Shown in pieces: positions 7,944-14,367 of a DNA stretch of 33,439 nucleotides. The notes beneath the pieces are model-generated. The model did no database searches. It was not told where the DNA came from and worked only from the letters and a program-made list of their open reading frames with translations. The translations under genes were made by a program, and so were the position numbers. The DNA comes from Lutibacter flavus (lineage in GTDB: Bacteria > Bacteroidota > Bacteroidia > Flavobacteriales > Flavobacteriaceae). Numbering within the stretch: position 1 is the stretch's first letter; the number at the start of each line of letters is the position of its first letter. The stretch is from the NCBI GenBank assembly GCA_945903795.1, contig CAMDPE010000009.1, positions 1 to 33,439 on the forward strand, given 5' to 3'.

Positions 7944-8369
7944 TTATTTAAGGGGAATGAGTATTTTGTTGTTTGTTGCCGAAAAGGTAAATTTTGTTTT
8001 CTCAAATGTGGGCATGCCGCTAAAAAGACTGAATCGCCAACCTGTAGACCAACCAAGTGGTTCAGCAGGGAACCCAAATGAGTGGTCGAGTTTACCATTA
8101 TCATTTTTATCGTGAATTGCTAAAATGGAATACTCAGAAAAAGGTAAATCCTTGAATACGACAGCAATCTCTTTTCCCGATATTTGAATTGACTTTTGCA
8201 GATATGGATTGTCCATCTTATCCTTCTCTTTCGTAAAGACTTTGACAATTATTTTCCCGTTTACATGTTCAATGTTTTGGATTTTTACGACTAAATCACC
8301 CTTGGATTCAGGGGTTGATAAATTTGCGAGATTTAAGGTTACTAGAAAAATTAAAGAAACTAAATACAT
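7944..8369 (-). CDS. DUF2141-type secreted protein
   Basis: 141 residues from the ATG at 8369 (MYLVSLIFLVTLNLANLST), which gives a good signal peptide; the longer frame would start with TTG-like or internal codons ahead of it. The mature part follows the DUF2141 pattern: an opening 'LVVKIQNIEHVNGKIIVKVF' strand pair, then 'VVFKDLPFSEYSILAIHDKNDNGKLDHSFGFPAEPLGWST'. The DxNxNGxLD segment resembles a calcium-binding loop. The family is extracytoplasmic and of unknown function. It is first in the operon with the ABC ATPase and permease, directly downstream of the AraC-type operator repeats, so it may be a cargo or accessory of the exporter. Confidence 0.8.
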   Translation of the reverse strand: MYLVSLIFLVTLNLANLSTPESKGDLVVKIQNIEHVNGKIIVKVFTKEKDKMDNPYLQKSIQISGKEIAVVFKDLPFSEYSILAIHDKNDNGKLDHSFGFPAEPLGWSTGWRFSLFSGMPTFEKTKFTFSATNNKILIPLK

Positions 8370-8399
8370 ATTTTTATCAGTTTTAATGAATAACTGCGA

Positions 8400-8466
8400 C
8401 AAAAATACAATGAGACTTTCCTATTTTCTTTGCAATTCTTGCTAACCTACTTTGCAATTCTTGCTA
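8400..8466 (-). promoter_or_regulatory. operator direct repeats and promoter of the DUF2141–ABC operon
   Basis: Two perfect 16-bp copies of TTTGCAATTCTTGCTA lie at 8429–8444 and 8451–8466 (plus-strand reading), 22 bp apart start to start, i.e. two helical turns. On the minus strand TATTTTTG (8407–8400) fits the Bacteroidetes −7 box TAnnTTTG, and the nearer repeat covers the −33 region, which lacks TTTG. This is the layout of an AraC-type activator site. The stop codon of the upstream AraC gene lies inside the outer repeat. Confidence 0.6.
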
Positions 8467-9270
8467 TTTTCTCCTAACCTTGATGTAGATTGTGCGTAGC
8501 ATAGTAAAATAGTTGAATTCACTAACATTTACAGGTAGCATTAATTTTTCAAATCCTGATAGTGAACTAACAATATATTGTGAGGGATCAATATAGTTTT
8601 GCTTGTATTGAATAAGTGCTTTTGATGTGATTTGAAAATCACCGATAATATCAAAAAATGTATAATAACCTTCATCAATCGTAAAGGAATAATCAGCCTT
8701 TAGGAATAAATCAGCATTCTTTTCTATACCTGCATAATACCTACATTCATTAGTTGCTTTATGAACCGGAACATCTATATAAATACCGTAGGCGGTAGCA
8801 GGTTTATTTATGCCGAAAATGATTTTTTCATACGCTTTTCCCAGATTCTCTTCAATCAGATTAGTAGGAAATACTATCAATTCTTTTTTACCAATATAAG
8901 TTAAAGGTAATTTGAACTGTTCGGTTTTCATTTTAGATTCCTTTTTCGAGGTGTTGTTTTTTTGATATTCCGAAGGAGGTGTTTTATAGAATTGTGTAAA
9001 AGATCTGGTAAACACAGAGGGAGAAGAGTAGCCGCATTCAAAGGCCACATCTATTTGTTTACATTTCGGATACATGATCAGGAAATGAGCGGCGTGTTCG
9101 AGGCGAATTTTATTGAGGTATTGTAACGGGGACAGTCCTGTTTCCTTTTTGAATAATTTTTGAAAATGGAACTTTGATAAATAAACTTCAGCTGCTAAAT
9201 CATCCAACAACAATTCTCGCCTGAAGTTATTAGAGATATGCAATATTGATTTTTCTATTCTCTTGTCCAT
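8464..9270 (-). CDS. AraC-family regulator with GyrI-like effector domain
   Basis: 268 residues. The AraC DNA-binding domain is N-terminal: 'LLLDDLAAEVYLSKFHFQKLFKKETGLSPLQYL' then 'IDVAFECGYSSPSVFTRSFTQFYKTPPSEY' (residues ~15–103). A charged linker (~104–115) leads to a GyrI-like/SOUL-type ligand-binding domain (~115–268) with 'PATAYGIYIDVP' and 'RYYAGIEK', as in Rob/BmrR-like regulators that sense drugs or lipophilic molecules. It is the first gene of its block, starting 21 bp after the GTTGGC edge at 9291. It presumably acts on the 16-bp repeats just downstream to control the exporter operon. Confidence 0.88.
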   Translation of the reverse strand: MDKRIEKSILHISNNFRRELLLDDLAAEVYLSKFHFQKLFKKETGLSPLQYLNKIRLEHAAHFLIMYPKCKQIDVAFECGYSSPSVFTRSFTQFYKTPPSEYQKNNTSKKESKMKTEQFKLPLTYIGKKELIVFPTNLIEENLGKAYEKIIFGINKPATAYGIYIDVPVHKATNECRYYAGIEKNADLFLKADYSFTIDEGYYTFFDIIGDFQITSKALIQYKQNYIDPSQYIVSSLSGFEKLMLPVNVSEFNYFTMLRTIYIKVRRK

Positions 9271-9283
9271 GTCTTGGGTATTA

Positions 9284-9417
9284 CTGCCAACGTGTTTGTA
9301 TTATGATTTGTGCGGCTTAAAAACCAAATATTTTTCCGCCGTAGCAATATTTTTATTGAATGTTTGTCGGTTTGTACTAAATCCGATTTGAGCATAAATT
9401 ATATACGGTGTTGCCTG
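9284..9417 (-). repeat. attC-like palindrome 2 (end of the DUF6438 block)
   Basis: On the minus strand GGCAACACCGTATATAAT (from 9415 leftward) pairs imperfectly with the far arm, whose reverse complement reads GCCAACGTGTTTGTATTATG (plus 9286–9305). The ~130-bp span matches palindrome 1. Edges on the minus strand are ATAACTACAGGCAAC (9424–9410) and GTTGGCAGTAAT (9291 leftward). The first matches the plus-strand sequence of the block's own start (ATAATTACAGGCAAC, 10229–10243) at 14 of 15 positions and includes the stop codon of the gene it follows. Confidence 0.6.
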
Positions 9418-9420
9418 TAG

Positions 9421-10230
9421 TTATTTTTCAAATTCAAATTTATCGTATACTCTTGTTAGTTTTATTTTATTCGGTAAATCATATAAATATGAAATTAATT
9501 CGCCTAATATTCTTGGTTCAAACATAGTCTCAATATAATTCCTTTTTCCATTGTGATAAACAATGATAGTTTTAATCATTCCATCACAACATAAAGAGTC
9601 GTCAGTTATATTAATTGTACTAATTTTTGCTTTTATAAGTAAATCTGTCAACTCATTAAATAATTGATTATCTAATTTACCAATGAAATTTCCTGATTTT
9701 TCTTTATCAATAATTATTCCGCTAGAATCTTTAAAGTAATTTGCATTAATTTTAATATTTCTAACTGAGTCAATCATAAAGTTAATTTCAGGACAAGAGC
9801 CAAAACAAGCAGATGTATGAAATACTAACTTTTCAAATATAAAGGATTTGTCGGTAATGTATTCTTGGTTTTTAAGAGTTATTGCGTTTTCTGAATCAAA
9901 GAAATTTTTAGAGAATTTAGAAGCGGGTTTTACAATTAGCTGACTATCATTGAGCTTTATGATTTTTAAATCATACTTGTCAGTAATCATTTTTTTGAAG
10001 TCATCACTTGAAGTAAAATATCTAGATTGAAAACTTAATGTGTCTGATATTATTTCTAAATAGAAGTCGTCATTTCTAGTTTTGCTAGTTAATGTGCTTT
10101 TTTTAGTAAGATTTTCAACTATTGAAATCATTTCATTGTCTTCTGAAATCCAATTTCCTTTTAGTCTTTCTATTTGACCAAAACTTAAATTAGAAACGAG
10201 AAATAAAATTAAAAGTAAGAATTTTCTCAT
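9421..10230 (-). CDS. exported protein with DUF6438-like domain
   Basis: 269 residues from the ATG at 10230, chosen because it opens a clear signal peptide (MRKFLLLILFLVSNLSFGQ); a TTG four codons upstream lies inside the block's edge repeat. Residues ~20–120 look like a lipocalin-style 'L.G.W.SEDNE' beta domain. The C-terminal half contains 'LVFHTSACFGSCPEINFMID', the CFGxCPxxxxxI motif I associate with DUF6438, followed by 'NYFKDSSGIIIDKEKSGNFIGKLDNQLFNELTDLL'. Function unknown; location periplasm or outer surface. It is the only gene of its cassette-like block, with its start 13 bp from one edge and its stop inside the other, the compact layout of an integron cassette. Confidence 0.75.
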   Translation of the reverse strand: MRKFLLLILFLVSNLSFGQIERLKGNWISEDNEMISIVENLTKKSTLTSKTRNDDFYLEIISDTLSFQSRYFTSSDDFKKMITDKYDLKIIKLNDSQLIVKPASKFSKNFFDSENAITLKNQEYITDKSFIFEKLVFHTSACFGSCPEINFMIDSVRNIKINANYFKDSSGIIIDKEKSGNFIGKLDNQLFNELTDLLIKAKISTINITDDSLCCDGMIKTIIVYHNGKRNYIETMFEPRILGELISYLYDLPNKIKLTRVYDKFEFEK

Positions 10231-10283
10231 AATTACAGGCAACTAATGGCTAACAGCCATATAATAATTTACCAAATATACAT

Positions 10284-10460
10284 TTAATTGAAATGCTTTA
10301 TTATATTCATTCAATGAAGCGCTTCTTTTAGAATTTCAGTACCGGAATAATCATTCTTAAGTGTGATCTATAATTGATGTTGACCCATAGTGTCAACATA
10401 ATCTTCAATATTGTGAATATTCATAGCTTTTAATTTAAGGTTAATTTACGAAATTAAAAT
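10284..10460 (-). pseudogene. remnant B: decayed C-terminal gene fragment
   Basis: Second copy of the gene end described at 4374–4572. The minus-strand frame reads IEDYVDTMGQHQL, stop, ITLKNDYSGTEILKEALH, stop, MNIIKHFN, stop (10286–10284). The two internal stops mark decay. Its 3' flank up to 10243 is nearly identical to that of remnant A and ends exactly where the DUF6438 block begins. Parent protein not recognised. Confidence 0.5.
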
Positions 10461-10485
10461 CAGAAAAACCGTTGCTTAATAATTA

Positions 10486-10770
10486 GTATTGTAAATGTTC
10501 TGCACTTATATCTATTAGTTTTATTACTTATGTTTTATTTATTAGTCTTATTACTTTTATTATATTTTATTTATTTGTTTTATTACAATTATATGCTTTA
10601 CTACATATACTACAAATATTACATAGATTTCATTTATTTGTCTTATTGCATATATTATATACATTGTATTTAATACACCTGTAATATATTTTAAATAAAT
10701 TTACTTTGACAAATTCTTCATTATTTTTAGCTTTTTTCCCTTTTGCTAAAGATATAAATGGGAAAAACGA
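10486..10770. repeat. AT-rich low-complexity spacer with irregular TTATTA repeats
   Basis: No gene is seen in these ~285 bases. The sequence is almost free of G and C and contains degenerate, roughly 17–28-bp spaced repetitions of TTTATTAGTNTTATTACTT-like words. An inverted repeat TTTTTCCC/GGGAAAAA (10733–10767, 19-nt loop) lies just after the relaxase gene and could be a weak transcription stop. The stretch separates the cassette-like array from the mobilization module; an element end or AT-rich unwinding region are both possible, neither shown. Confidence 0.35.
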
Positions 10771-11787
10771 TTATTTAAAATAATTTCTCCTCTTATTTTT
10801 TTTGAGCTTGCTTAGTTCTTCATTTGGGGAATCTGAGGAATCGGAATTATTCTCTGTAAGAATATCAAAAGTTTCAAATATTGAATTTAAACTCTCGTTT
10901 GAATTTATATGCTCATTATTAAATGATTGAGTAATTTTTTGTTCAACATTTAATATAATTGAAAGTTGATTTTTTTCTTTTGGAGAACCATTTTTAAGGA
11001 TGTTTTGATTTTTAAATTTCTCAAGTTCGGGCCTCGCATAATTGAAAAACAGGTCAAATGTTTTTTCATTCATATTAATCCAGTTTACTCTATCAAAACC
11101 AACATGGTATTTATTGTTTCCAATAGACCTACTTGTTGACTTCTCATTAGACATAGGGCTCAATTTTAATCGTTGAGTTTTATCTTTTCTTGAAACAATT
11201 AAATGTGAGTGAGATTGAAGTCCAGGCTTAAAATCTCCAGCTCTAACTTCTCCATTAAGAACTTTTTTATCTGTCCCTTTGTATTTTCTGAAATGTTCAA
11301 TTTTTCCAAAATAGACTAAATCCTTTCCCGAGCATAAACCTTTTTCCTGTCTATTAAAATTTAAGGCATAATTGTCCATAATCAACCTTATAAAATGCCG
11401 AATTAGTTCATTGTATTTTTCTAACTCTTCAAGATTCATATCCCATACATCTATAATATCATTTTTACCAGTAGCTTTATAAGCAATATGCTTTAATTCA
11501 TTTTTGCTAAAGCTAATAGTTGGGGCAAAGTATTTTGCATCTGATTTCCCAAGTTTTTTAATATTATGATCTATGGTATCTATTACCGCAATGCAACTAA
11601 TATTGATTTTGTCATTAGAGAAAAACTGTTGTTTTATACTCTGTAATTGGGCAAATTCTTCGACAGAACTAGTTTTATTAATTATCTTATCTAAATCTTG
11701 ATTTTCTTTATCCAAGTAAAAAGTTAAATTTTTACAGCTACCTATATTATCGGCTCCAAGTGTACTATGTGGTTTACAGATTGGCAT
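10771..11787 (-). CDS. DUF5712-type mobilization protein (putative relaxase)
   Basis: 338 residues. The N-terminus MPICKPHSTLGADNIGSCKNLTFYLDKE and the central 'GLQSHSHLIVSRKDKTQRLKLSP' agree with the DUF5712/MobB proteins of Bacteroidetes mobilizable elements. The HSH triad (about 193–195) followed by a strand is the histidine cluster expected in relaxases that nick oriT; 'YALNFNRQEKG' may hold the catalytic tyrosine, but I cannot assign it. The last ~70 residues are polar and low-complexity. The start codon overlaps the stop of the BfmA/BtgA gene by one base (TAATG), so both are translated as a unit and should act together at the nearby oriT-like hairpin. Confidence 0.75.
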   Translation of the reverse strand: MPICKPHSTLGADNIGSCKNLTFYLDKENQDLDKIINKTSSVEEFAQLQSIKQQFFSNDKINISCIAVIDTIDHNIKKLGKSDAKYFAPTISFSKNELKHIAYKATGKNDIIDVWDMNLEELEKYNELIRHFIRLIMDNYALNFNRQEKGLCSGKDLVYFGKIEHFRKYKGTDKKVLNGEVRAGDFKPGLQSHSHLIVSRKDKTQRLKLSPMSNEKSTSRSIGNNKYHVGFDRVNWINMNEKTFDLFFNYARPELEKFKNQNILKNGSPKEKNQLSIILNVEQKITQSFNNEHINSNESLNSIFETFDILTENNSDSSDSPNEELSKLKKNKRRNYFK

Positions 11788-12281
11788 TATTTAAAAATTG
11801 ATTTTAATTTTTCTTGAATTCCAGTTTTGTTTTTGACATCTATGAGTTCACAAATGGTTAAAATGGCTTGTTCATTTTTCTGAAGCCCTTGATTAACAAT
11901 TTTGGTACGATCTGAATCAATTTTATTCATCTTATTTAGAACTTCAAAAAATAAACTATTAATCTTTTTTGTTTCTTCTTCATGTTTTTTTTGATAATTA
12001 TAAATATCACTTTTAAGCTCTTTTTGATACTCAAAAATATCCTTTCTTAAAGGAATTAGAATATCTCTTTCTTGAACTTTTAAGAAGGAAACAATTCTTT
12101 TATCTAACGCTTTAACCATTACAGAAGGGTTTTGGTTTATGGCATCTTTTGGGTCAATTCCAGTTTTTTTGAAATAGAAAATCATAGCTTCAACGAGGTT
12201 TCCGTATTGCATGCTAAGACTCTCTGAAAGCTTGGTTAGCTCCTTATGAGCTGTTTGATTTATGATGATACTTTTCTTCAT
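11787..12281 (-). CDS. BfmA/BtgA-family mobilization protein
   Basis: 164 residues. The N-terminal ~50 residues (MKKSIIINQTAHKELTKLSE, then LSMQYGNLVEAMIFYFKKTGIDP) look like a ribbon-helix-helix DNA-binding unit. The following 'VMVKALDKRIVSFLKVQERDILIPLRKDIFEY' is the conserved BfmA/BtgA core, and the rest is a long charged coiled-coil-like helix. Such proteins bind oriT and assist the relaxase in conjugal mobilization by a helper element. It is immediately followed by the DUF5712 gene with a one-base overlap, and it lies downstream of the oriT-like hairpin at 12400–12443. Confidence 0.8.
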   Translation of the reverse strand: MKKSIIINQTAHKELTKLSESLSMQYGNLVEAMIFYFKKTGIDPKDAINQNPSVMVKALDKRIVSFLKVQERDILIPLRKDIFEYQKELKSDIYNYQKKHEEETKKINSLFFEVLNKMNKIDSDRTKIVNQGLQKNEQAILTICELIDVKNKTGIQEKLKSIFK

Positions 12282-12304
12282 TTTATAATTTTTAGGGTTG
12301 TAAA

Positions 12305-12649
12305 TCAGTCGCTTAAATAGTCTGTTATAAGATTGTTATAAATTGTTATAAAACTAAATTTTAATGATAGCCTTGATTTTATTGGGTTTATAGCCTCGCA
12401 GAGCAAGTCGAAATAGGGGAACAGCCCCTGTTCTACTTGCTCTCTAAAAGAGACTTTTTTGTTTGATTCTTTTAAATTTATAGAAAGTAATAACTTTGGT
12501 TGTAAATTCAGTCTTGTTATTTTTAGGAAAAGGGAATAAATATCATTTATAAATTTATCCATTTTAGTAAGCTTTGTTCTAATAATTAAACAGCTTAAAA
12601 ATTCCTTGTTATTTTCTGTCTTTTTCCAATTAAGAATTAATATCTTCAT
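12305..12649 (-). CDS. small ORF overlapping the oriT-like hairpin, doubtful
   Basis: 114 residues starting MKILILNWKKTENNKEFLSC, no recognised domain. The frame runs through the inverted repeat at 12400–12443, which encodes 'SFREQVEQGLFPYFDLLCEA'. Because a noncoding oriT-like structure explains this DNA, the frame may be accidental in AT-rich sequence. Arguments for a gene are its position between RepA and the mobilization genes and its matching strand. I list it at low confidence; no function is proposed. Confidence 0.3.
   Translation of the reverse strand: MKILILNWKKTENNKEFLSCLIIRTKLTKMDKFINDIYSLFLKITRLNLQPKLLLSINLKESNKKVSFREQVEQGLFPYFDLLCEAINPIKSRLSLKFSFITIYNNLITDYLSD
12400..12443. other. 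oriT-like inverted repeat
   Basis: A nested inverted repeat: outer arms AGAGCAAGT (12400–12408) and ACTTGCTCT (12435–12443), inner arms AGGGG (12415–12419) and CCCCT (12425–12429) with loop AACAG. It is unusually GC-rich for the region and is not followed by a T-run, so it is not a standard terminator. The position just upstream of the two mobilization genes is where relaxase-recognised oriT hairpins are found. The nick site cannot be assigned. Confidence 0.45.
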
Positions 12650-12677
12650 TTATATTTTTTTAGTTTAAATGTCCAGA

Positions 12678-12925
12678 TGTGCCGATTTTTTTCCAAATTA
12701 AAAATTATTTAATATTTTGATTGTCAGTATTATATTTTAAATAAATGGAAATTTAGTTTACATAATCGGCTCGGCACTATTTACTCCCTAGAAATGAATC
12801 GGCTACTTTAGCCGATTATTTCGTAACACTAATTGATGCCGAGCCGAATTTCACTATTTATCAAGTGTAATTACCACAACAACAGGTTGTTGTGGTAATT
12901 ATTGAATCGGCACTATATGTCCGAT
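12678..12925. repeat. cluster of AATCGG/CCGATT motifs (iteron-like)
   Basis: At least six copies in both orientations: TGTGCCGATT (12678–12687), AATCGGCTCGGCAC (12764–12777), the inverted pair AATCGGCTA–CTT–TAGCCGATT (12797–12817), TGCCGAGCCGAATT (12837–12850), AATCGGCAC (12905–12913) and GTCCGATTTTTT (12919 onward). The copies at 12764 and 12837 are near-exact inverted mates around the central palindrome. Lying beside a RepA-like ATPase gene, the array suits a replication origin or operator region; this is inference. Confidence 0.45.
12869..12900. promoter_or_regulatory. perfect 15-bp inverted repeat downstream of the RepA-like gene
   Basis: AATTACCACAACAAC (12869–12883), two bases AG, then its exact reverse complement (12886–12900). 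With a 2-nt centre it is a near-perfect palindrome, better suited to a dimeric protein or cruciform than to an RNA terminator; no T-run follows on either strand. It sits within the CCGATT motif cluster. Confidence 0.45.
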
Positions 12926-13911
12926 TTTTTAAGCCATCGTCTAATGGTCTTTTCGCTACAATTGAAAGATTTAGCAATTTCAACATTACTTTTTCCGGAT
13001 TCCTTAAGTTCTCTTGCCTCTTGATACTTAATTAAATCAGTTTCATTATTATCTTGTTGTAAATGACTTTTTTCGGAACCAAATCCTAATAAATTAAATT
13101 TCAAAAATGAATCCTCTTTGGTAATTTGGCAGTTTATAACATTATCAGTACCAAACTCTAATGGGTAGTTTCGATTCTTTAATTGCTTGATATATCGTAT
13201 GTCATTTCCTTTAACGGATTCACCAATACAAAAACAAACATCAACAAAGTTTGATAGTGCTTTAGAACCAGCAAGGTCCTCTAATTGTAAAGGCGTATAA
13301 ATATCACGCTTTGGTGTATGTGCTATTAAAAGGATAGATAATTTGTCTTTTCTAGATAGGGCAAGTACAACCTTCATTAAGGCCATAGCTTCATGACTTT
13401 TCTCATTTGAAGCAGAAATGAAGGTTATGTTATCAATGATGATTACATCAGCATTATTGCTTTTGACTTTCTCTTTGATTGCTTCAATTATTAACTCTTC
13501 AAAAGATTTTTCACCATTCTCAAGGTTCTCATTCCTGTCTATTTCTACTCTTATAAATTCATTACTAAATTTATGAAGTGTACTATTATTAGTTGAGTAT
13601 CTTAGCTGAAAAGCTTTTGTAGATAGTTCAAAATCAAAATAAATGACTATCCTTTTTTTACTGTTCAGTCCAAGCGTAGGTTGGCCATTTGAAATACCAT
13701 CTGCTAGCTGGACTGTAAGTATAGATTTTCCTATTCCGGTGTTGGAAAACAGTATTCCGACCTCTCCTTCATGCCAGATATTACCAAATAATTCACTTGG
13801 ATCGGTTATTTTTGACCCGATTTCCAACCATTCATTGGCTAATTTATCCATAAGGACATTTTTTTCTAGAGGTAAACTATATTTCGGGTTTTTTAATTTT
13901 TTTTTATTCAT
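12913..13911 (-). CDS. RepA-like AAA/RecA-fold ATPase with C-terminal HTH
   Basis: 332 residues. A P-loop lies at 56–63 (SNTGIGKS) after 'GNIWHEGEVGILF', and Walker B is 'ADVIIIDN' near 160. 'LSILLIAHTPKR' and 'LAGSKALSNFVDVCFCIGES' are typical of RSF1010 RepA-like and related hexameric helicase ATPases in plasmids and integrative elements. The last ~35 residues (GKSNVEIAKSFNCSEKTIRRWLKK) form a resolvase-like helix-turn-helix. It probably unwinds or initiates at an origin of the element; the repeat cluster immediately downstream is a candidate target. The first Walker A glycine is replaced by serine, which occurs in this family. Confidence 0.8.
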   Translation of the reverse strand: MNKKKLKNPKYSLPLEKNVLMDKLANEWLEIGSKITDPSELFGNIWHEGEVGILFSNTGIGKSILTVQLADGISNGQPTLGLNSKKRIVIYFDFELSTKAFQLRYSTNNSTLHKFSNEFIRVEIDRNENLENGEKSFEELIIEAIKEKVKSNNADVIIIDNITFISASNEKSHEAMALMKVVLALSRKDKLSILLIAHTPKRDIYTPLQLEDLAGSKALSNFVDVCFCIGESVKGNDIRYIKQLKNRNYPLEFGTDNVINCQITKEDSFLKFNLLGFGSEKSHLQQDNNETDLIKYQEARELKESGKSNVEIAKSFNCSEKTIRRWLKKSDI

Positions 13912-13979
13912 ATAAAAAGATAATATAGAAACCGTATATTTGTATTATACGATTTAACGTTAGACTTAAATTTTGAAAA

Positions 13980-14016
13980 AAACAAAAAGCATAGTAGAAT
14001 TAGAGCTACTATGCTT
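13980..14016 (-). terminator. rho-independent terminator of the HTH gene
   Basis: Arms AGCATAGTAG (13988–13997) and CTACTATGCT (14006–14015) with an 8-nt loop. On the minus strand the stem is followed by TTTTTGTTTTTT. It overlaps the last codons of the HTH gene and separates it from the RepA-like gene. Confidence 0.7.
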
Positions 14017-14305
14017 TTCTCATATACTTATACGACTTAGGTTTATTGTCCTCTGTAAAAAGGTCGGAATGATGGATTAATTTTCGGTTAATTCCATAAG
14101 TTTCTATATGAAGAAAACCAGCCTTATTATAATTCTTGATAGTTTGTGAATCTACTTTCAAAATTTTACTAGCCTCAGGGACTGTATAGAATTTTAGTGT
14201 GTAATCTTCCTTTGGGGCATTTTTTACTTCAAGAACAATTCTTTTAAGCTCTGTTAATTGATTGTTGATGATTTCGAATGGGTTGTTTAAATCTCTCATT
14301 TGCAT
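14009..14305 (-). CDS. excisionase-type helix-turn-helix protein
   Basis: 98 residues. After an N-terminal helix (NNPFEIINNQLTELKRIVLEV) comes a MerR/excisionase-like winged helix: 'KFYTVPEASKILKVDSQTIKNYNKAGFLHIETYGINRKLIHHSDL'. Such small proteins act as directionality factors for tyrosine integrases or as regulators in Bacteroidetes mobile elements. It is upstream of the RepA-like gene, as in other mobilizable elements, but ends in its own terminator. A second, distinct protein of this type is encoded in the neighbouring island (18028–18306). Confidence 0.75.
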   Translation of the reverse strand: MQMRDLNNPFEIINNQLTELKRIVLEVKNAPKEDYTLKFYTVPEASKILKVDSQTIKNYNKAGFLHIETYGINRKLIHHSDLFTEDNKPKSYKYMRKA

Positions 14306-14367
14306 AAATATTTTATTGTTTATTTATGCGAAAGTAGGTAGAGGGATATACGAGAATTAATTGGGAA

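Larger units (their letters stand above)
1..10243 (-). mobile_element. integron-cassette-like gene array without integrase (CALIN-like), left part
   Basis: All genes here are on the minus strand, in blocks separated by long imperfect palindromes (2468–2597, 4683–4800, 9284–9417). Each complete block begins with GTT plus 6–12 bases whose reverse complement opens the palindrome at that block's own end: 4333→4325 with 2588–2596 (9/9), 10243→10229 with 9410–9424 (14/15) and 9291→9278 with 4787–4800 (12/14). This relation between a cassette's leading edge and its own attC R'' arm is a hallmark of integron gene cassettes. The cores (GTTATGC, GTTGCCT, GTTGGCA, GTTACTT) do not match GTTRRRY strictly, and no integron integrase is in the window. 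The cassette interpretation is inference; the repeats are visible. The left end lies outside the window. Confidence 0.55.
10771..14305 (-). mobile_element. mobilization/replication module of an integrative mobilizable element, no integrase seen
   Basis: Order in the direction of transcription: excisionase-like HTH gene, RepA-like AAA ATPase, repeat cluster, oriT-like hairpin, BfmA/BtgA mobilization gene, DUF5712 relaxase. This order is typical of small Bacteroidetes mobilizable elements, which normally also have a tyrosine integrase next to the HTH gene. Here that place holds a membrane-protein gene. The nearest integrase (15424) lies beyond the att site of the ssrA island and faces away. Ends of the module were not found. 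Confidence 0.6.

Noticed and set aside
10486-10770. CRISPR array or regular tandem repeat
   Set aside because: The TTATTA-type words vary in spacing and sequence; no constant repeat with unique spacers.
12869-12900. Rho-independent terminator at the 15-bp palindrome
   Set aside because: The 2-nt centre cannot form an RNA loop without opening the stem, and no T-run follows on either strand.
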